From contig JAFWMD010000056.1 in NCBI GenBank assembly GCA_017510725.1, positions 1 through 64,000 of the forward strand: a DNA stretch of 64,000 bases. Reading direction: 5' to 3'. Shown one piece after another: positions 55,424-63,416 of the stretch; the stretch's first letter is position 1; each line of letters opens with the position of its first letter. The notes under the pieces were generated by a model that was not told the DNA's origin, did no database searches, and saw only the letters and a program-made list of their open reading frames with translations. Origin of the DNA: Mogibacterium sp. Lineage in GTDB: Bacteria > Bacillota > Clostridia > Peptostreptococcales > Anaerovoracaceae. A program made the translations under genes and the position numbers.

Positions 55424-56572
55424 TCAGGCCTTATTCATTACTACATCATTTGCAGCTTCTTCTACGATGCCGAGCGGAAGCATTCCCTTGCGTGCTCCCC
55501 TGCCGTACTTGCGTGCAGCAAAGATGAATGCATCGAAGTTCTCACGGGAGGTACCGATAGGAACCTGACAGCCTGTACCGAGAGTATATCCGTTTTCTGC
55601 TTCCGATCCATTGATGATACACTGCTTGCAGGTCTCAATAACATCATCTATAGTGCCGTTGAGCATTACGTCTACAGGGGCTACATTGCCAACGAGGCCG
55701 AATACCGGACCCATCTTGTCTCTTGCATCAGCAAGGTTTTCCATATTATCTACGCTGAAGCTTGATACTTTAAGTTTAAGCATTTCGTCCCAGAGCGGCG
55801 ATGTCTTTCCGCAGATATGGATTCCAGGCTTTTTACCCAGAGTCTGTGTCAGACCTTCGATCAGATATTCGAGCCAAGGATGAGAGAACTTTTTGTAGTT
55901 TCTCTTACCGAGAATGTCAGCGCAGCTGATAGGGTCGCAGATGGTGCAGCCACCGCCGCCAAACTCATCGGCAAACATTTCTGCATATGCGACTGTGTAA
56001 TCAACGGTCCATTTGAGCAGATCATTCAGCTTTTCAGGATTCCTGACGGTATCCCTCAGGATCATCTCTACCGGTCTGATAAGAGATGCATTTGTGAAAG
56101 GTCCTGCTACCGGCATTGCGATACCCATCTCAGGGAACGCCATTTTAAGGTCAATTCCTCTCTGAAGAACTGCAAGGAATACCGGATTCTTTTTCGGATT
56201 GTCCTTCATCAGCTCCGGCAGCATGGAATAATCTGTGAGTACAGGTTTGATTACGCGGTCGATGCCGACTTCAGGGAAATATATCTCCGAACCGACAGCC
56301 TGTGCCATCGTTCTGAGTCTGAGACCCGATGCGAGTCCTCCGATATTGAATTCTTCCTGTCTTCTTTTGATTACATCGATGTGAACTTTTACATCATTTC
56401 TCCATTCTGCAGTCGTATATCCGAAGATATTGGCCATAGCCTCTTCATTACTCTGCAGTGAGAACGGAATATGATCTACTGTCTCACCTGCAGCATACTT
56501 CTGCATTCTTTCACCCGCAGACATAGTCTCCGGGTATTTTTCCATTTCTTTTTTCAGTTCTTCATAAGTCAT
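55424..56572 (-). CDS. URO-D-fold corrinoid methyltransferase (MtaA/CmuA type), copy 1
   Basis: 382 residues, first gene of the locus. Zinc site H252, C254 (IHICGK) and C335 (TGCQVP); conserved PVAGPFTNASL near 154 and CDPISCADILG near 212. Overall pattern closest to copy 4 (46504-47610), including the GNVAPVDVML/GNVPPVDVIR segment, so copies 1 and 4 form one subtype and 2 and 3 another. It may be the substrate-side methyltransferase, as the first gene next to the corrinoid protein; this is inference. GAGGG precedes ATG. Confidence 0.86.
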   Translation of the reverse strand: MTYEELKKEMEKYPETMSAGERMQKYAAGETVDHIPFSLQSNEEAMANIFGYTTAEWRNDVKVHIDVIKRRQEEFNIGGLASGLRLRTMAQAVGSEIYFPEVGIDRVIKPVLTDYSMLPELMKDNPKKNPVFLAVLQRGIDLKMAFPEMGIAMPVAGPFTNASLIRPVEMILRDTVRNPEKLNDLLKWTVDYTVAYAEMFADEFGGGGCTICDPISCADILGKRNYKKFSHPWLEYLIEGLTQTLGKKPGIHICGKTSPLWDEMLKLKVSSFSVDNMENLADARDKMGPVFGLVGNVAPVDVMLNGTIDDVIETCKQCIINGSEAENGYTLGTGCQVPIGTSRENFDAFIFAARKYGRGARKGMLPLGIVEEAANDVVMNKA

Positions 56573-56875
56573 GTTGACGCCCTCTTGATTTCGTCAGATT
56601 CGGTTTACCTAATAATTATAGATCAGGAACAAAAGCGCTACTATTGATATGATGAATATTAGCTTCTGTCATTATCGGCAGCGTCAATATCAGCACGTAA
56701 AAGGGCGAAGTTTCCAGTTAAGTACAACTGAAAGATTAGGTAAAAATTATTAACTTTACCTATGTTTCATACAGGATACAATATAAGTGAAAACAGAGAA
56801 AGGATCGTTGGATCCGTACTTGTGGAAAATGTAAAAAGCTTTTCAAAGGTCAAGGGTTTTTAGGGAGGTGCCGTC
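56573..56875. promoter_or_regulatory. Divergent control region with repeated TTAGGTAAA half-sites
   Basis: Minus strand: TATAAT (56615-56620) with half-site TTAGGTAAA at 56604-56612 just downstream, before URO-D copy 1. Plus strand: palindrome TAGGTAAA-N10-TTTACCTA (56737-56744, 56755-56762) overlapping the -35 region of a promoter with TACAAT at 56777-56782, before the micro-protein. One regulator could govern both sides. A GGATC-GTTG-GATCC hairpin lies in the plus leader (56802-56815). I see no cobalamin riboswitch. Confidence 0.6.
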
Positions 56876-56962
56876 ATGATGAACGCAATCGTAGTTATGT
56901 CATTTATCGGAGTATTTGTTGGAAAGTGCTACTATTATTCAAAGTACAGCCACAAGAGATAA
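56876..56962 (+). CDS. 28-residue membrane micro-protein
   Basis: Begins ATG-ATG with a near-perfect RBS (AGGGAGGT, six bases spacing). The first ~16 residues are hydrophobic (core NAIVVMSFIGVFVG), enough for one short membrane helix; the rest is Tyr/Lys-rich with one Cys (KCYYYSKY...HKR), a positive cytoplasmic tail. It has its own promoter and a terminator 36 bases after the stop. No family recognised. Coding status rests on the RBS, frame and flanking signals. Confidence 0.65.
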   Translation: MMNAIVVMSFIGVFVGKCYYYSKYSHKR

Positions 56963-56997
56963 TTGATCCAATAAACATAAAGATTCAAAAAACACAG

Positions 56998-57033
56998 GAG
57001 CGTCCTCTTCAGGGAGGGCGCTCTTTTCTTTTA
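56998..57033. terminator. Bidirectional terminator
   Basis: 10-bp stem GAGCGTCCTC/GAGGGCGCTC (one G-U) with loop TTCAGG and TTTTCTTTT on the plus strand; a T run also follows on the minus strand, ending the tetrapyrrole/AAA operon. Confidence 0.88.
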
Positions 57034-57037
57034 CTCA

Positions 57038-58540
57038 TCAAAGACCGAGGTCTTCTATCTGCTTTTTGATTTCTATATCCCTTTCATCCAGCAGCAGGCC
57101 CTTATTGTGCCTGAAATATTCATCACAGCCGTAAGTACTGATGAAAGAAACACTGTCAGGATCAGCTGTAAGCTCCGTAGCAGCCATCAGCATCTCTTTA
57201 TCTTCGCCCCAGCATTGTTCGATGAATCTGAACATATTGTCCATCCTGTTACGTGTGTGCCCCGCCTTCTCATTGTGAGCTGCAGCAAGATTTCCATATG
57301 CTCCGCGTATGGCCTCAAAAGAAGCTTCATAGTCAGGTGCATCTTTCACGAGCTCTGACATGTCGTACATGCATGATACCGTTCTGAGCATGCGGTCTGA
57401 TTCTTCACGTGTAAGTGAATGTGCTTTAAGGCCTGCCTCACGTCCGGATTCGATCCGGGAAATAAGCCCTTCTATATTATCTGCAGGTGCAATCTTTTCC
57501 GATGCTGCTGCCTTATACTCTTTTATATACAGTCTGACTTCTTCGAGCAGGCGGCGCTCCTCCATACGCTCGCTCACATCGCCTTTCACGCTGCCAAGCA
57601 TGAGACCGATTATGGTATATACCTCATCAAAGCCGGCACCGGAAGCCTTTTCTGCAATACTCTCCGTGACCTCCCCCTCGAGTATTGCATCAACAGGATA
57701 TTCTTTTTTGTATTTATTATAGAGGTCAAGGTAGACAGCGAATTCCTTTGCCGTCTTTCCGTTCTGAAGATATTGAACTATAAGATCTTCATCCGCAGCG
57801 ATCCCGTTCGTCTCGTACAGGAGGAGCATCTTGCTCAGATCCTCCCACCCTCTCGGAGTCACTATGGATTTACCGCTTACAGTCGTCTCCACATGATAGA
57901 AATGATTTCTTTTACTCTGAAGGAAGGACAAGACGGCCGGATGCATATGCACTGCAGATGCGTACTCTTTCCATGCTTCGAAATCCGGCTCTACGTCTAT
58001 CTTCTTAAGTCTGTCGAGAGTCACGATGTCGAATTCCCTTGCTGAATCGTTGTATTCAGAAGGATTGCCTGCGGTAACAACGATCCACCCTTCAGGCAGC
58101 CTGTGTCCCCCGAAGACCTTGTACTGCAGGAACTGCATCATCAACGGTGACAGTGTTTCGGATACGCAGTTGATCTCATCAAGGAAAAGAATACCCTGTC
58201 TGATTCCAGTGGTCTCCATCAGGTCATATACCGATGCGATGATCTCGCTCATGGTATATTCGGTAACATCGCATTCCGTTCCGCCGTATACCTTGCGGCT
58301 TATGAATGGCAGCCCGATGGCGCTTTGACGCGTATGATGTGTCATCGAATAGGAGATGAGTCCTATTCCGAGTTCTGACGCAAGCTGCTCCATGATGGCA
58401 GTCTTTCCGATTCCCGGCGGGCCTATCAGAAGTACAGGCCTCTGCTTTTCGACTGGTATCACGTAGTTGCCGAGATCGTCCTTTGTCAGATATGCCGTAA
58501 TGGCATTCCTTATCTGTTCTTTTGCTTTTCTGATATTCAT
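57038..58540 (-). CDS. AAA ATPase, MoxR/CobS-like
   Basis: 500-residue ATPase. Walker A GPPGIGKT (40-47), Walker B ILFLDEIN (D121, E122), sensor region VVTAGNPSEYN near 155 and TLDRLKKIDVEPDF near 175; the C-terminal half is helical. The fold matches AAA proteins that act with von Willebrand A partners, such as CobS-CobT, BchI-BchD and MoxR systems. It follows the VWA gene by 49 bases in the same operon. Whether the pair inserts metal into a tetrapyrrole or remodels a protein is not shown by sequence. Confidence 0.85.
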   Translation of the reverse strand: MNIRKAKEQIRNAITAYLTKDDLGNYVIPVEKQRPVLLIGPPGIGKTAIMEQLASELGIGLISYSMTHHTRQSAIGLPFISRKVYGGTECDVTEYTMSEIIASVYDLMETTGIRQGILFLDEINCVSETLSPLMMQFLQYKVFGGHRLPEGWIVVTAGNPSEYNDSAREFDIVTLDRLKKIDVEPDFEAWKEYASAVHMHPAVLSFLQSKRNHFYHVETTVSGKSIVTPRGWEDLSKMLLLYETNGIAADEDLIVQYLQNGKTAKEFAVYLDLYNKYKKEYPVDAILEGEVTESIAEKASGAGFDEVYTIIGLMLGSVKGDVSERMEERRLLEEVRLYIKEYKAAASEKIAPADNIEGLISRIESGREAGLKAHSLTREESDRMLRTVSCMYDMSELVKDAPDYEASFEAIRGAYGNLAAAHNEKAGHTRNRMDNMFRFIEQCWGEDKEMLMAATELTADPDSVSFISTYGCDEYFRHNKGLLLDERDIEIKKQIEDLGL

Positions 58541-58589
58541 ATCTGTATCCCTGATCTAGCTGATGTTTCTGCTGCACGATGCAATGGTA

Positions 58590-59948
58590 TCATAATTCGT
58601 CCGGCCGGAGTACGACTTTCATCGCCCACACAGGCACTTCCGGTACATTGTATCCGCTCTCTACGAAAACAAAAGCTGTTTTATAAGCCGGTTTTGCAGG
58701 CGGATAGATCCCCAGACCGTCCGTAAAATATATAAGTCCCTTCAGGTCACAGAACTCCCCTTCTTTTTCCAGCCTGTCAACATAGTCGAATACAGGCCTG
58801 AAATCCGTACCGCCGAGGCCTCTTATCTCCATAGTCTCAAGATATCTGTCGAAATCATCTGAGGATGTAATGACCTCATCAGACTGTATCTGTGCATCAC
58901 ACTGAATGATGTGCACGTTTATCCTGTTATGGAAGGATTCGCGGCTCTTCAGTATATTGTAAGTCTTCTTAAGAAAGGTCTGCACTTCCTCCCCTGCTAC
59001 CGAACCGGAAGTGTCTATGGCAATCACGAAATCTCTTATGCGGCTGTCCTCGCGGTATTCGAGGGGCTCAATGAGAGGCATCTTATGATAATGCTGCAGA
59101 CCGTAATTGTAGTATATGTAATCGAACTCATCATCCGATATTTTTACCGTTTCGTTTATGGCTGCAAACTTTCTGAGGAAGCCGGAGTAATCATATTTCT
59201 CACGGTTGACCGCTCTGAGGTTCTGCACCAGCGATGAAGCGAATTTGCCGCGCACCTTGGCGAAGGTCTCGATCTCCATCTCGATCTGCTCGGCGATCTC
59301 CTTCCACTCACTCTCTGTGCTAATATCGTCGTACTCAGGATAAGGTTCCCCTGACATTACAGTCTGCACTGCGGGAGGCTGCTCCTCTCCCTTATACCAC
59401 TCCGAATGTTCATCAGCCACGAACAGTTCCTCGAGCTGCCTGACCTTCTCATCCGTGCCTGCAACGCTCAGCTCGCCTTTTCTGAGAGAGGCATAAATCT
59501 TTTCAGCCGTCAGAAATCCGGTTTCTCTTCGGGTCTTCCTAAGGACATCCCGCCTGCGGCCATCATCATCTGATCTTGTACACGGGAGATCCAGCTCGCA
59601 TATTACGGATTCAGCTGCCATGTCACAGGCAAGATCCCACAGCCTTCTGTCCGCGCCAGGGCCAATAAAAGTATGGCAGAATACGCAATGCAGCACCAGG
59701 TGCAGGTATATTCTCGTCAGCTGTTCACGGGATCCGCGATATGTTCTGAGCGTAAAAACAGGGTCATAGTAAAGAACGCGTCCGTCTGTAGAAAAGCTCC
59801 CGTGATACACCTTCCTTTCATGGAATGTCAGGGCGACATCCATGTACCGGAGGTTCACAAGCAGCCTGCCTCTGGCTATCTCCAGAACGTCCGCGGCCAG
59901 TTCTTCCAGCTCTGTTTGTTTTGTCCGGATGTCCTTAACTTCAGTCAT
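58590..59948 (-). CDS. VWA-like protein with N-terminal metallopeptidase-like domain (DUF2201 type)
   Basis: 452 residues from the ATG at 59948, with GGAGAC upstream. The N-terminal part (about 35-140) has an HLVLH helix (H83, H87) like a worn metallopeptidase site. The C-terminal VWA domain carries the MIDAS motif DTSGS (D312, S314, S316) and later GGTDF near 380. Such proteins are coded beside MoxR-type AAA ATPases. It overlaps the siroheme-type gene by 8 bases. A longer frame to 60038 is discounted. Confidence 0.83.
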   Translation of the reverse strand: MTEVKDIRTKQTELEELAADVLEIARGRLLVNLRYMDVALTFHERKVYHGSFSTDGRVLYYDPVFTLRTYRGSREQLTRIYLHLVLHCVFCHTFIGPGADRRLWDLACDMAAESVICELDLPCTRSDDDGRRRDVLRKTRRETGFLTAEKIYASLRKGELSVAGTDEKVRQLEELFVADEHSEWYKGEEQPPAVQTVMSGEPYPEYDDISTESEWKEIAEQIEMEIETFAKVRGKFASSLVQNLRAVNREKYDYSGFLRKFAAINETVKISDDEFDYIYYNYGLQHYHKMPLIEPLEYREDSRIRDFVIAIDTSGSVAGEEVQTFLKKTYNILKSRESFHNRINVHIIQCDAQIQSDEVITSSDDFDRYLETMEIRGLGGTDFRPVFDYVDRLEKEGEFCDLKGLIYFTDGLGIYPPAKPAYKTAFVFVESGYNVPEVPVWAMKVVLRPDEL

Positions 59949-60405
59949 CTCTCTTGTCTCCGAGGAGTTTCCTGAAATATGCTGACGCTTTCGCCGCCAG
60001 GCTGTGGTCCTCTCCGGATGCAGTAACACCCACAACAAGAGGATCTCTTCTGGCTATCCCCGGGAAATAAAAATCACATAATGATTTATCGCTTGCTGCA
60101 TTCACCAGTATCCCGCGGCGCCTGCACATTCCTGCGATCCGCACATCGGTACCTGCGTGTCCTGTCGAAGTTATCACAATATCCGCACCGTCGAGGTCTC
60201 TTTCGTCAAACCTCCTGCGACGCAATATTATGCGGCCTTCGTCATCCAATGCAGTTATAGACGCATCAGCTTCAGGGGAAACAACCGTGATGCTTCCTAC
60301 AAAGTCGAGCATCGTTTTTATCCTGCCCGAGTTGACATGACCAGCGCCGACGAAAAGCACATTCTTTTCAGAAAGATCCATAAACATAGGAAAATACAGA
60401 CTCAT
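59941..60405 (-). CDS. Precorrin-2 dehydrogenase / sirohydrochlorin ferrochelatase-like protein
   Basis: 154-residue NAD-dependent dehydrogenase of the CysG N-terminal/SirC/Met8 type, oxidising precorrin-2 to sirohydrochlorin. The LFVGAGHVNSGRIKTML loop (Rossmann) is at the N-terminus, with VNAASDKSLCDFYFPGIARR near residue 97 and VGVTASGEDHSLA near 122. Usual single-domain members are about 200 residues, so the C-terminal helical domain is shortened. It overlaps neighbours on both sides. Confidence 0.87.
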   Translation of the reverse strand: MSLYFPMFMDLSEKNVLFVGAGHVNSGRIKTMLDFVGSITVVSPEADASITALDDEGRIILRRRRFDERDLDGADIVITSTGHAGTDVRIAGMCRRRGILVNAASDKSLCDFYFPGIARRDPLVVGVTASGEDHSLAAKASAYFRKLLGDKRDD

Positions 60406-61094
60406 TCGTAGTACCTCTTTTTCACGAAATGGTTGAGTATGCCGCCTGCGACTATTATAGCCAGTGCGATATATATGACCTGTAAGGCAGCATCCTGAGT
60501 ATCTGCTATGGTGCCGCCTTCTTTGTTCAATTCTATCATAACAGCGCCATCCGGCATGCTGTCAGCCAGAAAGACGATGTTCCTGTCGTACCATTTCTGC
60601 TTTTTTTTGCTGAAAGCAGCGCAGGGAAGTTCTTTGTTGAGAGCTTCAACAGAGACATCAAAGCTGCCATACCCGTCTTTTTCCTCCGCAGCTACCCACT
60701 CGCTGCTGTCAGCAGCAGCGGCCTGTTCCGCTGTCCCCTGATATATATAAGCATAGCTGGTACTCGATATTGTAATGACTGCAGACATCCTGCCTCCGCT
60801 GTTAGTCAGATCGGAGTGTATGATATTAAAGAAACGCGAGTCGGAGATCACTTCAGGCTCATATTCCCCATCCTCAACATCTTCAGGATAAACAGGCGTC
60901 AGACTGTAAACCAGAGTTCCGTCCTGCAGGCTCCTGTCACGCTGCGGTGCAGATCCGTTCTCTTCAACACCTATCCCTTTTGATGCATCCTTAAGTACCA
61001 CAGGTTCAGCAAAAACAGCCCACATGCCGGCAGGCATAAGGATCATGACAGCAATTATTAATGATGCTGCAATAGCTGCTATGCGTTTCATCAT
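60402..61094 (-). CDS. Secreted, membrane-anchored surface protein, possible tetrapyrrole or metal ligand binder
   Basis: 230 residues: signal peptide (about 1-29), an outside beta-rich domain (about 70-190) with SGGRMSAVITIS, YAYIYQGTAEQA and AAFSKKKQKWYDRNI segments, and a C-terminal helix (about 203-222) before KKRYYE. The Tyr-rich strand pattern recalls NEAT-like heme-binding domains, but I cannot prove homology. It sits between an ABC-2 exporter and a siroheme-type enzyme, with 4-base and 1-base overlaps, which hints at tetrapyrrole or cobalt/iron handling. Confidence 0.6.
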   Translation of the reverse strand: MMKRIAAIAASLIIAVMILMPAGMWAVFAEPVVLKDASKGIGVEENGSAPQRDRSLQDGTLVYSLTPVYPEDVEDGEYEPEVISDSRFFNIIHSDLTNSGGRMSAVITISSTSYAYIYQGTAEQAAAADSSEWVAAEEKDGYGSFDVSVEALNKELPCAAFSKKKQKWYDRNIVFLADSMPDGAVMIELNKEGGTIADTQDAALQVIYIALAIIVAGGILNHFVKKRYYE

Positions 61095-61825
61095 TACAGG
61101 TTCTTTTTACGGTAAATAAACAATACTGAAATCGATCCGAGGATCACGAGCCACCCGGCAAGAACTGCAAAGCCTATAAGCTCCGGCGCCTCTCCCTGGG
61201 CTATGCTTCTTATCATGCCGCTTGCCTGAGACAGCGGTATTACCTCGATAATCTGCCTGAATCCGTCAGGTATCTCTTCAGTTGAGAAGAATGTATTGCA
61301 GAGGAAAGTCATCGGCATGATTATGTATGTGTTGAATCTCGGAGCATCCGAGTATGTCTTTGCCAGAAATGACAGCACCAGTGCCAGAGTTGCGAATACC
61401 ATGCCGTTGAGCAGCATTATGAGGAACGAAAGTGCGTTAAACACCAGCCCGCGCCTTACAGGAGTCGTCAGTACCAGTATCACACAGGCTGCATACATTC
61501 CTCTGAGACTTCCTCCGATTATCTGTCCCAGAATGAACTGCCACAGCGGAGTCGGAGATACCATCACCTGATCGAGTGCTTTTTCGTACAGTCTCTGCAC
61601 GCTCATGTTCTGAGCGATCGCACTGAAACTGCCCGTCATGGTGCACATCGCCACAAGGCCTGGTACAAGGAACTGAATATAAGGCTGGCCATGCGATGTG
61701 ACTCTGATGCCGAGGCCAAAGATTATGAGGTACATCAAAGGAGAGATCATCGCCGCAACGGTGATCTTATAAAAGTCTCGTCTGAACTCGACCCATTTTT
61801 CCCAGAGTACTGTAATTATGCCCAT
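61094..61825 (-). CDS. ABC-2 type transporter permease
   Basis: 243-residue permease of the DrrB/ABC-2 class with about six helices and the conserved region around MTFLCNTFFSTEEIP (near residue 170) ahead of the last helices. Members usually export drugs, lipids or polymers. It lies 15 bases after its ATPase gene. Confidence 0.87.
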   Translation of the reverse strand: MGIITVLWEKWVEFRRDFYKITVAAMISPLMYLIIFGLGIRVTSHGQPYIQFLVPGLVAMCTMTGSFSAIAQNMSVQRLYEKALDQVMVSPTPLWQFILGQIIGGSLRGMYAACVILVLTTPVRRGLVFNALSFLIMLLNGMVFATLALVLSFLAKTYSDAPRFNTYIIMPMTFLCNTFFSTEEIPDGFRQIIEVIPLSQASGMIRSIAQGEAPELIGFAVLAGWLVILGSISVLFIYRKKNL

Positions 61826-61840
61826 GTCTTCCTGCCTTTT

Positions 61841-62677
61841 TTATTGCAGCTTGCGTCCTGCGACATCTATAAAGACATCTTCAAGTGTTGTCTGTCTGAG
61901 TACTGACCCGGCACCTGTGTTTTCGAGATAGCGGATCGCATCTTCTCTTGTCTCAAAGTGGGAGCTCTTAAGGTCTCCCTCACCCGTTTCATCTACAGTG
62001 AATTCTCCAAGCTCTTTGATGAGAGCCAACGGGGAATCCAGTTTCTGAAGCTTTCCGCGGTTTATCATGGCGACCCTGTCGCACAGGGTTTCCGCTTCTT
62101 CGATATAATGAGTCGTGAGCAGTATGGTCATGTCCCTGTTATTGACTTGCTTAAGTAGGTTCCACATCTGGCGTCTTGACAGCGCGTCCATACCCGCTGT
62201 CGGCTCGTCCAGAAGGAGTATCTCCGGCTCTATGAGGAGAGCACGGCAGATCATGAGCTTGCGTTTCATTCCGCCTGACAGATGCCTTACCGTTCTTCTA
62301 TGATAGTCTGACAGTCCCGCAAACTCGAGCAGCTGATCTGAACGCTCCCTGATCTGTTTTCGCGGCATAAAATAAAGGCGCCCCTGATATTCCATGACCT
62401 CGTCCATGGTCATATCCTGGCGCATCGAGTATTCCTGTGTAATAACGGCAAGCTTGCGCTTCTGCTCGGCAGCTGCTCTTGTAAGCTTGTTTCCGTCAAT
62501 ATATATTTCTCCGGCACTCGGAAGAAGCACGGTAGACAGCATGCTGATCGTAGTTGTTTTACCCGCCCCGTTAGGTCCGAGCAATCCAAAGAACTCTCCG
62601 GTATTGATCTCAAGGGAGAGTCCGTCAACAGCAGTAAAATCACCGAATTTCTTTGTCAGCCCGCGCAGTTCTATCAT
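61841..62677 (-). CDS. ABC-2 type transporter ATPase
   Basis: 278-residue DrrA-like ATPase: GPNGAGKTTT, LSGGMKRKLMICRAL, LLLDEPTAGMD, TTHYIEEAE. The ~60-residue C-terminal domain typical of exporter ATPases is present. It overlaps cobI by 4 bases (ATGA), so transporter and corrin genes are translationally coupled. Cargo unknown; a linked tetrapyrrole intermediate is only a guess. Confidence 0.9.
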   Translation of the reverse strand: MIELRGLTKKFGDFTAVDGLSLEINTGEFFGLLGPNGAGKTTTISMLSTVLLPSAGEIYIDGNKLTRAAAEQKRKLAVITQEYSMRQDMTMDEVMEYQGRLYFMPRKQIRERSDQLLEFAGLSDYHRRTVRHLSGGMKRKLMICRALLIEPEILLLDEPTAGMDALSRRQMWNLLKQVNNRDMTILLTTHYIEEAETLCDRVAMINRGKLQKLDSPLALIKELGEFTVDETGEGDLKSSHFETREDAIRYLENTGAGSVLRQTTLEDVFIDVAGRKLQ

Positions 62678-63393
62678 AAAATGCCGGTTTCTTTCTTATC
62701 TTTAGCGATTATCAGTGTGAAGTAACCCGCGTCGTCAGGTATTTCATCGACTGATCTGTATAGCTTTTCGTTCTCCATGCTGCAGTTCTCGGCAGCAATC
62801 ACTTCGTATCCCGATGATGAAAGCACCTTCTTCACCTCAGGCATCCTGCTTGCTGACTTCATGAGGACGTAATTCCCAGGCCATTCCAGAGCTCCATCAT
62901 GAGTATTGTGAAGAGCCGGCATAACATGCAGAGACTCGTTCCACTCTGTCAGTGAAGTACCCAGCCTCGCAGCAGCAGCACAGAACGACGGGATGCCGCT
63001 AACCAGTTCCACTTCGTATCCGTCCGCCTCAAGTATATGCTGTATGTAGCTGAATGTGCAATAAATCGTCGAATCACCCAGTGTAAGATACACGACATTG
63101 CAGCCGGAGTCGAGATAGCTCTCTATCAGAGCTGCAGCTTTTGCATGGCTCTCCTTTATAACATCATGGTCTCTCACCATAGGCATGTAGACAGGGACAA
63201 GCTCTTTCTCAGCCAGTTCAGGTACGGCCTGTACCGCAATCTTATAGGCGACGGAATCCTGAGGAACCTTTCCGGGAACAGCGATCACGTCATTCTCACG
63301 GATCAGCCTGCAGGCCTTCAGCGTCATAAGTTCCGGATCTCCCGGGCCCACACCTACCCCGTATGCAATGCCTTTCTTTTTTCTGTCATCCAT
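62674..63393 (-). CDS. cobI: Precorrin-2 C20-methyltransferase
   Basis: SAM-dependent methyltransferase of corrin ring synthesis (CobI/CbiL), 239 residues. It has the tetrapyrrole methylase GVGPGDPELMTLKA loop near residue 14, VYLTLGDSTIYCTF near 99 (the GDSTIYCT-type motif of this C20 branch), and VSGIPSFCAAAARLG near 130. Evidence for B12 synthesis in this strain, through the anaerobic route given the rest of the gene set. AGGAG precedes ATG. Confidence 0.92.
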   Translation of the reverse strand: MDDRKKKGIAYGVGVGPGDPELMTLKACRLIRENDVIAVPGKVPQDSVAYKIAVQAVPELAEKELVPVYMPMVRDHDVIKESHAKAAALIESYLDSGCNVVYLTLGDSTIYCTFSYIQHILEADGYEVELVSGIPSFCAAAARLGTSLTEWNESLHVMPALHNTHDGALEWPGNYVLMKSASRMPEVKKVLSSSGYEVIAAENCSMENEKLYRSVDEIPDDAGYFTLIIAKDKKETGIL

Positions 63394-63416
63394 GTGTATA
63401 TCTCCTGTCTTTGCCT

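Noticed and set aside
46504..56572. Pyrrolysine- or selenocysteine-dependent methyltransferase
   Set aside because: No gene here is split by an in-frame TAG or TGA and no MttB/MtmB-like sequence is seen.
56573..56875. Cobalamin riboswitch ahead of the corrinoid locus
   Set aside because: No B12-box-like sequence or suitable multi-stem fold was found in the leader on either strand.
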